Assembly (NCBI GenBank): GCA_903970565.1
Contig: CAJCJE010000739.1
Location: forward strand, 1 to 6,568
DNA from: Candidatus Melainabacteria bacterium
GTDB lineage: Bacteria; Actinomycetota; Actinomycetes; Mycobacteriales; Pseudonocardiaceae
Direction: 5' to 3'
DNA: 6,568 bases
Positions within the stretch are counted from its first letter, which is position 1, and the number at the start of each line of letters is the position of its first letter. Below, piece by piece: positions 1-6,298 of the stretch. The notes beneath the pieces were generated by a model. The model saw only the letters and a program-made list of their open reading frames with translations. It did not search any database and was not told the origin of the DNA. The position numbers and the translations under genes are program-made.

Positions 1-185
1 CCAGTCGCAACGGTGAGGTGTCCGTTGTGGACGGACTGTTCGCCGAGGCCAAGGAGGTGATCTGCGGCTGGGTGCTGTACGAGGTGCCGACCCTGGCCGA
101 GGCGGTGGAATGGTCCAGGAAGTTCCTCGCCGTGCTCGGCACCGACACCGAGATCCGGGTCCGGCCGGTGTTCGGTCCCGAGTGA
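1..185 (+). CDS. YCII/DGPF-domain protein, C-terminal part
   Basis: The last 60 codons of a gene that begins before the window; the first whole codon starts at base 3 and the stop is TGA at 183-185. The visible part reads VVDGLFAEAKEVICGWVLYE followed by an amphipathic stretch (EAVEWSRKF) and ends in IRVRPVFGPE. This is the pattern of the YCII-related family, in which a DGPF motif is followed by E-x-KE, a Gly-aromatic strand and a helix with A-x-EW. Here the motif is DGLF, with Leu in place of Pro. Family members are small (about 110-120 residues) ferredoxin-like-fold proteins, often next to ECF sigma factor genes; their biochemical role is mostly unknown. Any sigma factor partner would lie outside the window, since none follows. 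Family call fairly sure, function unknown. Confidence 0.8.
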   Translation, partial: SRNGEVSVVDGLFAEAKEVICGWVLYEVPTLAEAVEWSRKFLAVLGTDTEIRVRPVFGPE

Positions 186-189
186 TCGG

Positions 190-227
190 GGCCGACGCGG
201 CCGGTTCACCCAGCGGCATCGTCGGCC
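190..227. terminator. Stem-loop between convergent genes, possible bidirectional terminator
   Basis: GGCCGACG (190-197) pairs with CGTCGGCC (220-227). Inside it, after a 2x2 internal loop, GCCG (200-203) pairs with CGGC (214-217) around a 10-base loop. The hairpin begins 4 bases after the YCII stop and lies 31 bases beyond the end of gntK on the other strand, so it could end both transcripts. There is no T-tract on either side, which is common for actinobacterial hairpins but makes the terminator role an inference. Confidence 0.5.
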
Positions 228-238
228 AAGTCGGCCAA
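221..238. repeat. Two 9-bp direct repeats
   Basis: GTCGGCCAA occurs twice in tandem (221-229 and 230-238), directly followed by the 19-bp repeats. The 19-bp unit starts with the related GTCAGCCAG, so the whole stretch from 221 to 283 looks like one patch of slipped-strand duplication in non-coding DNA. The second GTCGGCC (230-236) could also replace the first as the right arm of the neighbouring hairpin. Confidence 0.75.
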
Positions 239-283
239 GTCAGCCAGGGTCGGTCAGGTCAGCCAGGGTCGGTCAGGTCAGCC
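239..283. repeat. 19-bp tandem repeat over the 3' end of gntK
   Basis: The unit GTCAGCCAGGGTCGGTCAG is present at 239-257 and, identically, at 258-276, followed by the first 7 bases of a third copy (277-283). The array spans the stop codon of the leftward gntK gene. Read on the gntK strand, one unit encodes the tail ADLTDP and the start of the next unit supplies G and the TGA stop. Gain or loss of a whole unit would therefore leave the protein unchanged. The perfect identity suggests recent slippage and possible length variation between strains. Confidence 0.85.
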
Positions 284-1707
284 ATGAGGTCGCGGAGGGC
301 GGTGTGCGCGCGTTCGACGAGGGGGCGACGGCGGGCCATCGAGCGGGCGAGGTCGGGGTCGGGGGTGACGGTGTGCGTCGGGGTGATCAGGTCGGCGGCG
401 GCGGTGAGGGTGGGCAGGTCACCGAGGGCCCGCCAGCCCAGCAGCGCCGCGCCGAGGCCGGAGCCGGCCGCCTCGGCGGTCATCGCCAGTGGTCGGTTCA
501 GCGCGGCGGCGACGACCTGGCCCCAGACCGGGGCTCGGAAGGCGCCGCCGGTGGCGCGGATCTCGCCGCTGCCGGGGACCGCGTCGGCGACCAGCGCCAA
601 CTGTTGGGCGACGCCGTCGACGAGGGCCCGTGTCAGCTGCGCGCGGCCGTGTTCACGGCGCAGGCCGAGGATCGCGCCGCGCGGGTCCGGCTCCCACCAG
701 GGCGCGCGTTCGCCGAGCAGATAGGGCAGCGCGAGGAGGTCGTCGGCACGGACGGCGGCGGCCTCGGTGAGCAGGTCGGCGACGTCGACGCCGAAGGCCT
801 GCGCGGCCCAGGCGGCCACCACCCCGCCGTTGCTGATCGCGCCACCGCGCACCCACAGGCCCTCGGCCAGCGCGTAGCAGAACACCCGGCCGTCCGGGTC
901 GACGCCGGGTTGCTCGGTGATCACCCGCAGCGCGCCGCTGGTACCCAGCGACAGCGCGGCCGTGCCGGGGCGGACCGCGCCGGTACCGAGATTGGCCAGC
1001 GGACCGTCGCCGGCGCCGATCACGACCGGCAGACCCCTTGGCAGGCCGTCGATGTCCGCGTCGAGCCGGCAGATCTCGTTGGGGGGCCGCAACTCCGGAA
1101 GTTGGGTCGCGGAGATACCGGCCAGCCGCAGGGATTCCGGGTACCAGGCGAGGCGGCGGATGTCCAGCAGCCCGGTGCCGGAGGCGCAGGAGTGGTCGGT
1201 GACCAGGTGGCCGGTCAGGTGGTGCAGCACATAGTCCTTGACGCCGACCCAGTACGCGGCCCGGCGGCAGAGGCCGGGTTCGTGTTCGGCGAACCAGGCC
1301 AGTTTGACCAGCGGGGACATCGGATGCACCGGGGTTCCGGTGGCCCGGTGCAGCGACCGCGCCAGTTCCGGGTCGGCGCGCAGCGCGCGGGCGGTGCCGG
1401 CGGCGCGGTGGTCGGCCCAGCTCAACGCCTCCGTCAGCGGCCGGTGCGCGGCGTCCAGCGGGAGCAGGGTGTGCATGGCAGCGCTGAAGGAGATCGCGGC
1501 GACGTCGAGGCCGCGCGCGCAGTCGGCAACGGCCGCGACCGCCTGCGCGGCAACCAGATCCGGGTCCTGGGTGGCGCAGCCGTCGGCCCCGGTGCGCAGC
1601 GGGTAGCCGCGTTCGGCGATGGCCACCTGCCGACCGTCCACAGTGGTGGCGACCACCTTGGTGGCGGTCGTGCCGAGGTCGACCCCCAGCACGACCCGCG
1701 CCCTCAT
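259..1707 (-). CDS. gntK: FGGY-family carbohydrate kinase, probable gluconate kinase
   Basis: This 482-residue cytoplasmic kinase is predicted to phosphorylate D-gluconate with ATP, giving 6-phosphogluconate. Visible signs: the N-terminal phosphate loop DLGTT (10-14); HPMSPLVKLAWF (128-139), matching FGGY signature 1 and carrying the HPMSP typical of gluconate kinases; GAGDGPLANLGTG (231-243), where Asp234 should be the catalytic base; signature 2 from Gly344 to Asp364; and the ATP-site TGGAFRAPVWGQ (387-398). It is somewhat shorter than Bacillus GntK (about 513) but lacks no core motif. The ATG is the only start in frame after the asd stop; the SD is weak (a GAG 6 bases upstream), so translation may be coupled to asd, whose stop lies 34 bases upstream. 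No gluconate permease or 6-phosphogluconate dehydrogenase lies in the window. Another sugar (xylulose-like) is possible but less likely. Confidence 0.88.
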   Translation of the reverse strand: MRARVVLGVDLGTTATKVVATTVDGRQVAIAERGYPLRTGADGCATQDPDLVAAQAVAAVADCARGLDVAAISFSAAMHTLLPLDAAHRPLTEALSWADHRAAGTARALRADPELARSLHRATGTPVHPMSPLVKLAWFAEHEPGLCRRAAYWVGVKDYVLHHLTGHLVTDHSCASGTGLLDIRRLAWYPESLRLAGISATQLPELRPPNEICRLDADIDGLPRGLPVVIGAGDGPLANLGTGAVRPGTAALSLGTSGALRVITEQPGVDPDGRVFCYALAEGLWVRGGAISNGGVVAAWAAQAFGVDVADLLTEAAAVRADDLLALPYLLGERAPWWEPDPRGAILGLRREHGRAQLTRALVDGVAQQLALVADAVPGSGEIRATGGAFRAPVWGQVVAAALNRPLAMTAEAAGSGLGAALLGWRALGDLPTLTAAADLITPTHTVTPDPDLARSMARRRPLVERAHTALRDLMADLTDPG

Positions 1708-1741
1708 GATGAACTCGACGAACCGGCCGGCATCGAGGTAC

Positions 1742-2815
1742 TCAGCCGGTGAACTCGGGGGCGAGCGCCTCGGCGATCTCGTAGGTGTTCAGCGCGGCAC
1801 CCTTGCGCAGGTTGTCGCCGCAGACGAAGAAGTCCAGCGTGTTCGGGAAGTCCAGCGCCTGCCGAATCCGGCCGACCACCGTCGGGTCCGCGCCGACCGT
1901 GTCGGCCGGGGTCGGGAACACGCCGTTGGCCGGGTCGTCGACCAACAGCACCGAGGGGTGCCCCTGGAAGATCTCCCGCGCCGCCGCGACCGTGACCGGC
2001 TCGGCGAAGGTGGCGTGCACGGCCAGCGAATGCGTGGTGATCACCGGAACCCGCACGCAGGTCGCGGAGACCTTGAGGTCCGGGATGCCGAGGATCTTGC
2101 GGGATTCGTTGCGTACCTTGAGTTCCTCGCTGGCCCAGCCGTCCTCTTTGAGCGAACCGGCCCAGGGCACCACGTTGAACGCCAGCGGCGCCGGGAACGG
2201 CGAGTCGGACTGGGACAGGCCAGCCGCTTCGAGGGCTTCGCGGACGTCGCCGGCCCGGAGGCCGACCTGCTTGCCACCGACCGCCGCCGCTTCGGCGTAG
2301 AGCCGGTCGATGCCGGACTGGCCGGCTCCGGACGCGGCCTGGTAGGAGGCGACGACGAGTTCACGCAGGCCGAACTCGTGGTGCAGCGCACCGATCGCGG
2401 CCATCATGGACAGGGTCGTGCAGTTGGGGTTGGCGATGATTCCCCTGGGCCGCTCGGTCATCTGGTGCGGATTGACCTCGGGCACCACCAGCGGCACCGC
2501 GTCGTCCATCCGGAACGCGCCGGAGTTGTCGACCGCGACCGCGCCGTGTGCGGCGGCGATCGGTGCCCACCGCGCGGACACCTCGTCGGGCACGTCGAAC
2601 ATGGCGACGTCGACGCCGTCGAAGACCTCCGGGGCCAGGGCCCGCACCATGATCTCCTGACCGCGCACGGTCAGGGCGCGGCCGGCCGAGCGCGGCGAGG
2701 CGACCAGCCGGACCTCGCCCCACGGGAAGCTCTCCCGGCCGTCCATGATGTCGATCATCATGCTGCCGACCGCGCCGGTTGCGCCGACCAGTGCCAGTAC
2801 GGGTCCGCTGCCCAT
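1742..2815 (-). CDS. asd: Aspartate-semialdehyde dehydrogenase
   Basis: Catalyses NADPH-dependent reduction of L-aspartyl-4-phosphate to L-aspartate-4-semialdehyde (EC 1.2.1.11), the branch-point metabolite for lysine/diaminopimelate, threonine and methionine. The 357-residue protein opens with a Rossmann motif GATGAVG (11-17). It has DNSGAFR (96-102, Arg102 a likely phosphate-binding residue), the catalytic Cys132 in NPNCTT, SGAGQSG (162-168, active-site Gln166 by my count, give or take one), substrate-contact EELKVRNES (230-238) and RVPVITTH (255-262) with the catalytic His262. The C-terminal [12 protein letters not shown] is also typical. Length is normal. The ATG lies 6 bp after the lysC stop, with a GGGAAGG SD-like stretch inside the end of lysC about 10 bases upstream, so it is co-transcribed and probably translated with lysC. 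Confidence 0.97.
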   Translation of the reverse strand: MGSGPVLALVGATGAVGSMMIDIMDGRESFPWGEVRLVASPRSAGRALTVRGQEIMVRALAPEVFDGVDVAMFDVPDEVSARWAPIAAAHGAVAVDNSGAFRMDDAVPLVVPEVNPHQMTERPRGIIANPNCTTLSMMAAIGALHHEFGLRELVVASYQAASGAGQSGIDRLYAEAAAVGGKQVGLRAGDVREALEAAGLSQSDSPFPAPLAFNVVPWAGSLKEDGWASEELKVRNESRKILGIPDLKVSATCVRVPVITTHSLAVHATFAEPVTVAAAREIFQGHPSVLLVDDPANGVFPTPADTVGADPTVVGRIRQALDFPNTLDFFVCGDNLRKGAALNTYEIAEALAPEFTG

Positions 2816-2821
2816 GTCCGT

Positions 2822-3340
2822 CTACCTTCCCGTCCCGGCGTAGACGACGGCTTCCTCGTCGCCGCCGAGGCCGAACGCCTCGTGGATCGCCTGCACCGCG
2901 TCATCGAGCTGGAGGTCCCGGACCAGGACCGAGATCCGGATCTCGGAGGTGTTGATGATGTCGATGTTGACCCCCGCGCTGGCCAGCGCCTCGCAGAACC
3001 GCGCGGTCACGCCGGGGTGCGACCGCATTCCGGCGCCGACGAGCGAGACCTTGCCCACATGGTCGTCGTAGAGGACCTGCTCGAACTTGAGTTCGTCGCG
3101 GACCTTCTCCAGCGCGGCGACCGCGCTCGGGCCGTTGGACTTGGACAGCGTGAAGGTGATGTCGGTGCGGCCGGAGACGGCGCCGGAGACGTTCTGCAAC
3201 ACCATGTCGATGTCGATCTCGGTGTCGGCGATCACCCGGAAGATCCGCGCGGCGACCCCGGCGTGATCGGGTACCCCGGTCACCGTGACCTTGGCCTCGG
3301 AGCGGTCGTGTGCGACACCGGTGATCATCGCCTGTTCCAC
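2822..3340 (-). CDS. Aspartokinase beta subunit from an internal start
   Basis: An in-frame internal start inside lysC would give a 172-residue protein holding only the two ACT domains, the regulatory subunit of alpha2beta2 aspartokinases. The start is GTG (3340-3338, Val250 of the alpha chain), preceded on the lysC strand by GGAGG (3353-3349) at an ideal 8-base spacing. The C. glutamicum beta subunit is also 172 residues, hence also begins at residue 250. The nearby ATG (Met245) would give 177 residues but has no SD upstream; instead its own next codons form the SD of the GTG. The sequence shows the site; that both chains are made here is inferred from the family. Confidence 0.7.
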   Translation of the reverse strand: MEQAMITGVAHDRSEAKVTVTGVPDHAGVAARIFRVIADTEIDIDMVLQNVSGAVSGRTDITFTLSKSNGPSAVAALEKVRDELKFEQVLYDDHVGKVSLVGAGMRSHPGVTARFCEALASAGVNIDIINTSEIRISVLVRDLQLDDAVQAIHEAFGLGGDEEAVVYAGTGR

Positions 3341-4087
3341 GGGAAGATCCTCCATCGAGCCGGACACCAGGGTGCCGGGCCGTTGACTGTAGGACGAGCG
3401 GACTCGGATCGGGACGCCGTAGCGGCGGGCGTACTCGACGCAGCGCAGCATCAGCACCTTCGCGCCGGCCGCGGCCATTTCCAGCATCTCCTCGTAGGTG
3501 ACCGCGTCCAGCCGTTTGGCGTTGGGCACGATCCGAGGGTCGGCGGTGTAGACGCCCTCGACGTCGGTGTAGATCTCGCAGACATCCGCGCCGAGGGCGG
3601 CGGCCAGCGCAACCGCGGTGGTGTCGGAACCACCCCGGCCGAGGGTGGTGATGTCCTTGGTGTCCTGGCTGACGCCCTGGAAGCCGGCGACCAGCACGAT
3701 GTGGCCCTCGTCGAGGGCCTCGCGCAGCCGGCCGGGGGTCACGTCGATGATGCGGGCCCTGCCGTGCGCGGAGTCGGTGATCACGCCGGCCTGCGACCCG
3801 GTGAACGAGCGGGCCTGCGCGCCCAGGGCGCTGATGGCCATCGCGACCAGGGCGTTGGAGATCCGCTCGCCGGCGGTGAGCAGCAGGTCCATCTCACGCG
3901 CCGGAGGCACCGGGTTCACCTGCATGGCCAGATCGAGCAGTTCGTCGGTGGTGTCGCCCATCGCCGAACACACCACCACGACGTCGTTGCCGGCCTTGCG
4001 GGTGGTGACGATGCGCTCAGCCACCCGTTTGATCCGGTCGGCGCTCTCCAGGGAAGATCCGCCGTACTTCTGGACGACGAGCGCCAC
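2822..4087 (-). CDS. lysC: Aspartokinase, alpha subunit
   Basis: Catalyses ATP-dependent phosphorylation of L-aspartate to aspartyl-4-phosphate (EC 2.7.2.4), the committed step of the aspartate family. The 421 residues equal the length of the Corynebacterium glutamicum LysC alpha chain. The kinase domain (about 1-240) shows QKYGGSS (6-12, Lys7 catalytic), [12 protein letters not shown], the GER at 73-75, [10 protein letters not shown] (148-157), [13 protein letters not shown] (173-185) and [15 protein letters not shown]. Two ACT domains follow (roughly 262-340 and 345-415) and bind lysine/threonine in the family. Gln298, Ser301 and Thr311, whose substitution deregulates the C. glutamicum enzyme, are all wild-type, so concerted feedback inhibition is expected. 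The start is GTG, chosen because AAGGAGG sits 10 bases upstream and because the reading gives the conserved [12 protein letters not shown]. An ATG 20 bases upstream is out of frame. It leads the lysC-asd-gntK cluster. Confidence 0.97.
   Translation of the reverse strand: MALVVQKYGGSSLESADRIKRVAERIVTTRKAGNDVVVVCSAMGDTTDELLDLAMQVNPVPPAREMDLLLTAGERISNALVAMAISALGAQARSFTGSQAGVITDSAHGRARIIDVTPGRLREALDEGHIVLVAGFQGVSQDTKDITTLGRGGSDTTAVALAAALGADVCEIYTDVEGVYTADPRIVPNAKRLDAVTYEEMLEMAAAGAKVLMLRCVEYARRYGVPIRVRSSYSQRPGTLVSGSMEDLPVEQAMITGVAHDRSEAKVTVTGVPDHAGVAARIFRVIADTEIDIDMVLQNVSGAVSGRTDITFTLSKSNGPSAVAALEKVRDELKFEQVLYDDHVGKVSLVGAGMRSHPGVTARFCEALASAGVNIDIINTSEIRISVLVRDLQLDDAVQAIHEAFGLGGDEEAVVYAGTGR
3349..3353 (-). 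promoter_or_regulatory. Internal ribosome binding site for the aspartokinase beta chain
   Basis: GGAGG on the lysC strand lies within codons 245-247 of the alpha chain (Met-Glu-Asp) and is separated by 8 bases from the GTG of Val250. It decides the beta start in favour of Val250 over Met245. Confidence 0.7.
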
Positions 4088-4094
4088 GCCGATC

Positions 4095-4154
4095 GTGCCT
4101 CCTTCATACCGGGACCACGGGGGCGAGGAGGCACCTGACCGGGACTCCTCACCC
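4095..4154 (-). promoter_or_regulatory. lysC leader: alternative hairpins controlling the SD
   Basis: On the lysC strand, GUGCCUCCU (4134-4126) is perfectly complementary over 9 bases to AGGAGGCAC (4103-4095), which contains the lysC SD (GGAGG, 4102-4098). Pairing would close a 22-base loop and hide the ribosome site. A second helix competes: GGGUGAGGAG (4154-4145) pairs with CUCCUCGCCC (4130-4121) over 10 positions, one being a G-U pair, around a 14-base loop. It uses the anti-SD bases, so the SD would be free. The two states exclude each other. The G-U pair exists only in RNA of the lysC strand, which supports a function in that transcript. No lysine-riboswitch or T-box consensus was recognised. 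What would set the balance (metabolite, protein or transcription speed) is unknown. Confidence 0.45.
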
Positions 4155-4162
4155 GACCGGCA

Positions 4163-4168
4163 AGCCTA
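4163..4168 (-). promoter_or_regulatory. Possible -10 element for the lysC operon
   Basis: TAGGCT on the lysC strand fits the TAnnnT form of actinobacterial -10 boxes. It would place the transcript start near 4157, just before the first arm of the leader hairpin, with a leader of about 70 bases. No convincing -35 box is seen 16-18 bases upstream (GGAGCC). Weak call. Confidence 0.25.
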
Positions 4169-4229
4169 CCGGCGCGACGGCCTCCGGCTCCGTGTCGCGC
4201 ACCACTGGGTGAGATCGGCCGCCGAACCC

Positions 4230-4253
4230 GGACCGGTCAGCGCGGCCAGGTCC
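4230..4253. other. Imperfect hairpin in the divergent control region
   Basis: GGACCGGTC (4230-4238) can pair with GGCC-A-GGTCC (4244-4253) with one G-U pair and one bulged A around a 5-base loop. It lies upstream of both divergent genes, so as DNA it could be an operator dyad. No known binding site was recognised, and the function is open. Confidence 0.3.
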
Positions 4254-4274
4254 GTGCAACGGCACTCCTGCCAC

Positions 4275-4280
4275 TAGCCT
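4275..4280 (+). promoter_or_regulatory. Possible -10 element for the mannosyltransferase gene
   Basis: TAGCCT fits TAnnnT and lies 42 bases before the GTG start, giving a leader of about 36 bases. The expected -35 region (CCGTGC) is poor. The gene's SD, GGAGG at 4308-4312, is good and has a 10-base spacer to the GTG at 4323. Confidence 0.25.
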
Positions 4281-4322
4281 GATGCCCCTCGCGACACGTC
4301 GGTCGGTGGAGGTTCGCAGCAG

Positions 4323-5630
4323 GTGTCGACAACCGAGGTTGACCAGTCTCCAGACGTGTTGATCGGCGAAACCGCCGATGCCGACCTGGTCAGACCCTCC
4401 CTGGCAGATTCGGCGGATTCGACGGCCCGGCCCGCGGGCGGGGCGGCACTGCTGGCGCGGCTGGCGCCGGTGGGCCGGGTGGACTGGTCGCGAGTGGTCG
4501 GCGCGCTGGTGCCGATGGTGCTCTATCTGACCGTCCGCGAGGTCGGCCTGGTGCTGCTGGGCTGGCTGGCCGGGCGCAACCACACCACGTCGAGTGCGGC
4601 CCTGACCTCCTGGGACGGTCAGTGGTTTTTGGCCATCGCCCAGCACGGCTACGCGGGCGTGCCGCCCGGCCTTGCCGATGCCTTCGGCCGGCGCACCGCC
4701 GACACCCCGCTGGCCTTCTTCCCCGGCTACCCGGTCGCGGTGCGCTGGCTGGCCGACCTTCCGGGGGTGACGGTGACCTCGGCGGCCCTGGTGCTGTCCG
4801 CGGCCAGCGGCGTCGCCTGCGGTTACGCGCTGATGCGCATCGCCGCGCAGTTGCCCTGGGTGGTCCGCGACCGGGCGGTCGGGCTGATCCTGGTGGTGCT
4901 GTTCGCGGCGTCGCCGATGGCGATCGTGCTGTCGATGGCCTACTCGGAGGCGTTGTTCTGCGCGCTGGTCGCCTGGTCGCTGGTCGGGGTGCTGGAGAAT
5001 CGCTGGCTGCTGGCCGGACTGGCCAGCGCCGCCGCCGGGCTGGTCCGGGTGACCGCGGGCGCGCTGGTCGTGGTGGTGGTCGCGGCCGCGATCGTGGCGA
5101 TCGTGCGCCACCGGGGTGCCTGGCGGCAGGCGGGCTGGCGACCGTGGGTCGGCGGCCTGCTCGCGCCGCTGGGCCTGCTCGGCTACCTCGGTTTCGTCGC
5201 GGTCCGGACCGGCGAGCCGACCGGCTGGTTCGCCGTGCAGCAGCAGGGCTGGGACTCGAAGTTCGACGGCGGAGCGGCCACCGTCCGGTTCGGCGTCGAG
5301 GTGCTCACCACCGGCCGGTCGGTGCTGGAGGTGGCGACGGTCGCGATTCTGGCGGTCGCGGTGGTGCTCGCGGTGGTGTGCCTGCGGCAGCGGATCGGCT
5401 GGCCGCTGATCGTCTACGGGGTACTGACGCTGGTCATGGACCTCGGCTCGAACGGGCTGATGAACTCCAAGGCGCGCCTGCTGGTGCCCGCGTTCACCCT
5501 GCTGATCCCGATCGCGATCGGGTTGGCGAAGCGGCAGCGCGGCACGGTGATCACCGTGCTGGTCGGGGTCACGCTGGCCAGCGCCTGGTTCGGCGCGTAC
5601 GCGCTGACCGGTTGGCAGTACGCGATCTGA
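4323..5630 (+). CDS. GT-C family integral membrane mannosyltransferase (PIG-V-like)
   Basis: A 435-residue polytopic membrane protein, probably a polyprenyl-phosphate-mannose dependent transferase acting on the outer face of the membrane in lipoglycan or protein mannosylation; acceptor unknown. Residues 1-58 are hydrophilic and acidic at first (likely cytoplasmic). About 10 hydrophobic segments follow, roughly at 59-81, 149-172, 182-204, 208-224, 228-260, 274-294, 333-353, 358-375, 386-402 and 406-427. Family marks: SWDGQWFLAIAQHGY (96-110) in the first loop, with the Trp-Asp expected at the GT-C active site; FFPGYP (132-137); SPMAIVLSMAYSEALF (197-212); and NSKARLLVPAF (381-391). These match PIG-V/mannosyltransferase proteins. 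GTG start chosen for GGAGG 10 bases upstream. It is divergent from lysC and shares its control region; the nitroreductase gene follows after 14 bp. Family good, substrate not determined. Confidence 0.82.
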   Translation: MSTTEVDQSPDVLIGETADADLVRPSLADSADSTARPAGGAALLARLAPVGRVDWSRVVGALVPMVLYLTVREVGLVLLGWLAGRNHTTSSAALTSWDGQWFLAIAQHGYAGVPPGLADAFGRRTADTPLAFFPGYPVAVRWLADLPGVTVTSAALVLSAASGVACGYALMRIAAQLPWVVRDRAVGLILVVLFAASPMAIVLSMAYSEALFCALVAWSLVGVLENRWLLAGLASAAAGLVRVTAGALVVVVVAAAIVAIVRHRGAWRQAGWRPWVGGLLAPLGLLGYLGFVAVRTGEPTGWFAVQQQGWDSKFDGGAATVRFGVEVLTTGRSVLEVATVAILAVAVVLAVVCLRQRIGWPLIVYGVLTLVMDLGSNGLMNSKARLLVPAFTLLIPIAIGLAKRQRGTVITVLVGVTLASAWFGAYALTGWQYAI

Positions 5631-5644
5631 CATAGGGTGATTCG

Positions 5645-6253
5645 ATGGCCGAGGCGCAGCGGATTCCGGACAAACACGCCGATTCCAGTGTCGAGCTGGC
5701 ACCACTGATCGCGGCGCGCTGGAGCCCGCGCGCGCTGGACCCGGCCGCCGAGGTGACCGACAGCCAGTTGCGCGCGCTGCTGGAAGCGGCACGCTGGGCA
5801 CCGTCCTACGGCAACACCCAGCCGGCTCGCTACCTGCTCGGCCGGCGCGGCGAGGACACCTTCGACCGGATTCACGGCGTACTGAACTCCGGCAACAAAG
5901 TCTGGACGGCCGGGGCCGCCGTGCTGCTGCTGGGCGCGGTCCTTCGGCGAAACGCCAAGGGCGAGATCCCCTACGCCGAGTACGGTCTCGGCCTGGCCAG
6001 CGAGAACCTGGTGTTGCAGGCCGTCGCCGAAGGACTTGTGGCGCACCAGATGAGCGGCTTCGACCCCGAAGCGGCGCGCACCGCGTTCGACCTGCCGGCC
6101 GAGGTCACGCCGCTGGTGGTGATCGCGGTCGGCAAGCCCGGCGATCCGTCCTATTTGGACGAACGACGTCGGGAACGGGAACTCGCGCCGCGCACCCGGC
6201 TGCCGCTCGGCGAGATCGCCTACACCGAACGGTGGGGCCGCGCCGCGTTCTGA
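5645..6253 (+). CDS. Nitroreductase-family FMN protein
   Basis: A 202-residue cytoplasmic flavoprotein of the nitroreductase fold, expected to bind FMN and use NAD(P)H. Visible marks: RWSPRA (25-30), the N-terminal FMN phosphate-binding segment; APSYGNTQPARYLLG (52-66), the second FMN loop with the conserved Asn-x-Gln-Pro; YGLGLASENLVLQAVAEGL (113-131), the core helix; HQMSGFDPEAAR (134-145); and the strand VVIAVGKPGDPS near the C-terminus. Length is normal for the compact group. ATG start with a modest AGGGTG SD 7 bases upstream; only 14 bp separate it from the mannosyltransferase, so the two are probably co-transcribed. Physiological substrate cannot be told from sequence. Close members are usually annotated only as nitroreductases. 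Confidence 0.88.
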   Translation: MAEAQRIPDKHADSSVELAPLIAARWSPRALDPAAEVTDSQLRALLEAARWAPSYGNTQPARYLLGRRGEDTFDRIHGVLNSGNKVWTAGAAVLLLGAVLRRNAKGEIPYAEYGLGLASENLVLQAVAEGLVAHQMSGFDPEAARTAFDLPAEVTPLVVIAVGKPGDPSYLDERRRERELAPRTRLPLGEIAYTERWGRAAF

Positions 6254-6274
6254 GCCGACCGCGCCGGAGGGTTG

Positions 6275-6298
6275 GGCGGCCGAAGGGGTTGGGCCGCC
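6275..6298 (+). terminator. Hairpin after the nitroreductase gene
   Basis: GGCGGCC (6275-6281) and GGCCGCC (6292-6298) form a perfect 7-bp stem around a 10-base loop, 21 bases after the nitroreductase stop. No T-tract follows. GGGTTGGGC is repeated at 6269-6277 and 6287-6295, so the hairpin may partly come from a local duplication. It could end or weaken transcription before kynU. Confidence 0.35.

Noticed and set aside
221..283. CRISPR-like array
   Set aside because: The units are directly adjacent with no spacers and are too short.
1731..1733. Upstream ATG on the minus strand between asd and gntK as the gntK start
   Set aside because: It is out of frame with gntK; only the ATG at 1707 leads to the conserved VDLGTT motif.
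304..1752. A long open frame on the plus strand opposite gntK
   Set aside because: Its translation is rich in Gly, Arg, Gln and Val with no family pattern, and it lies antisense to a kinase with all FGGY motifs. High GC at third positions makes antisense frames stay open.
3353..3355. ATG (Met245) as the start of the aspartokinase beta chain
   Set aside because: There is no SD before it; the GGAGG lies just after it, well placed for the GTG at Val250 instead.
1619..4138. An 839-codon open frame on the plus strand opposite asd and lysC
   Set aside because: Low-complexity His/Asp/Gly/Arg-rich translation, antisense to two clear enzymes; a composition artefact.
3916..4152. Possible leader ORF starting GTG at 4152 on the lysC strand and running into lysC out of frame
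   Set aside because: No SD precedes it, its start falls inside the first hairpin arm, it has no run of lysine or threonine codons, and it continues for 78 codons as a shadow of lysC.
4088..4322. Lysine riboswitch or T-box upstream of lysC
   Set aside because: The region is too short for the lysine riboswitch's five-helix junction, and no T-box consensus (TGGNACC-like) or specifier-type stem was found on the lysC strand.
4149..5801. A 550-codon open frame on the minus strand opposite the mannosyltransferase
   Set aside because: The translation is Gln/Arg/His/Pro-rich with no hydrophobic core, and the plus strand encodes a coherent membrane protein with family motifs.
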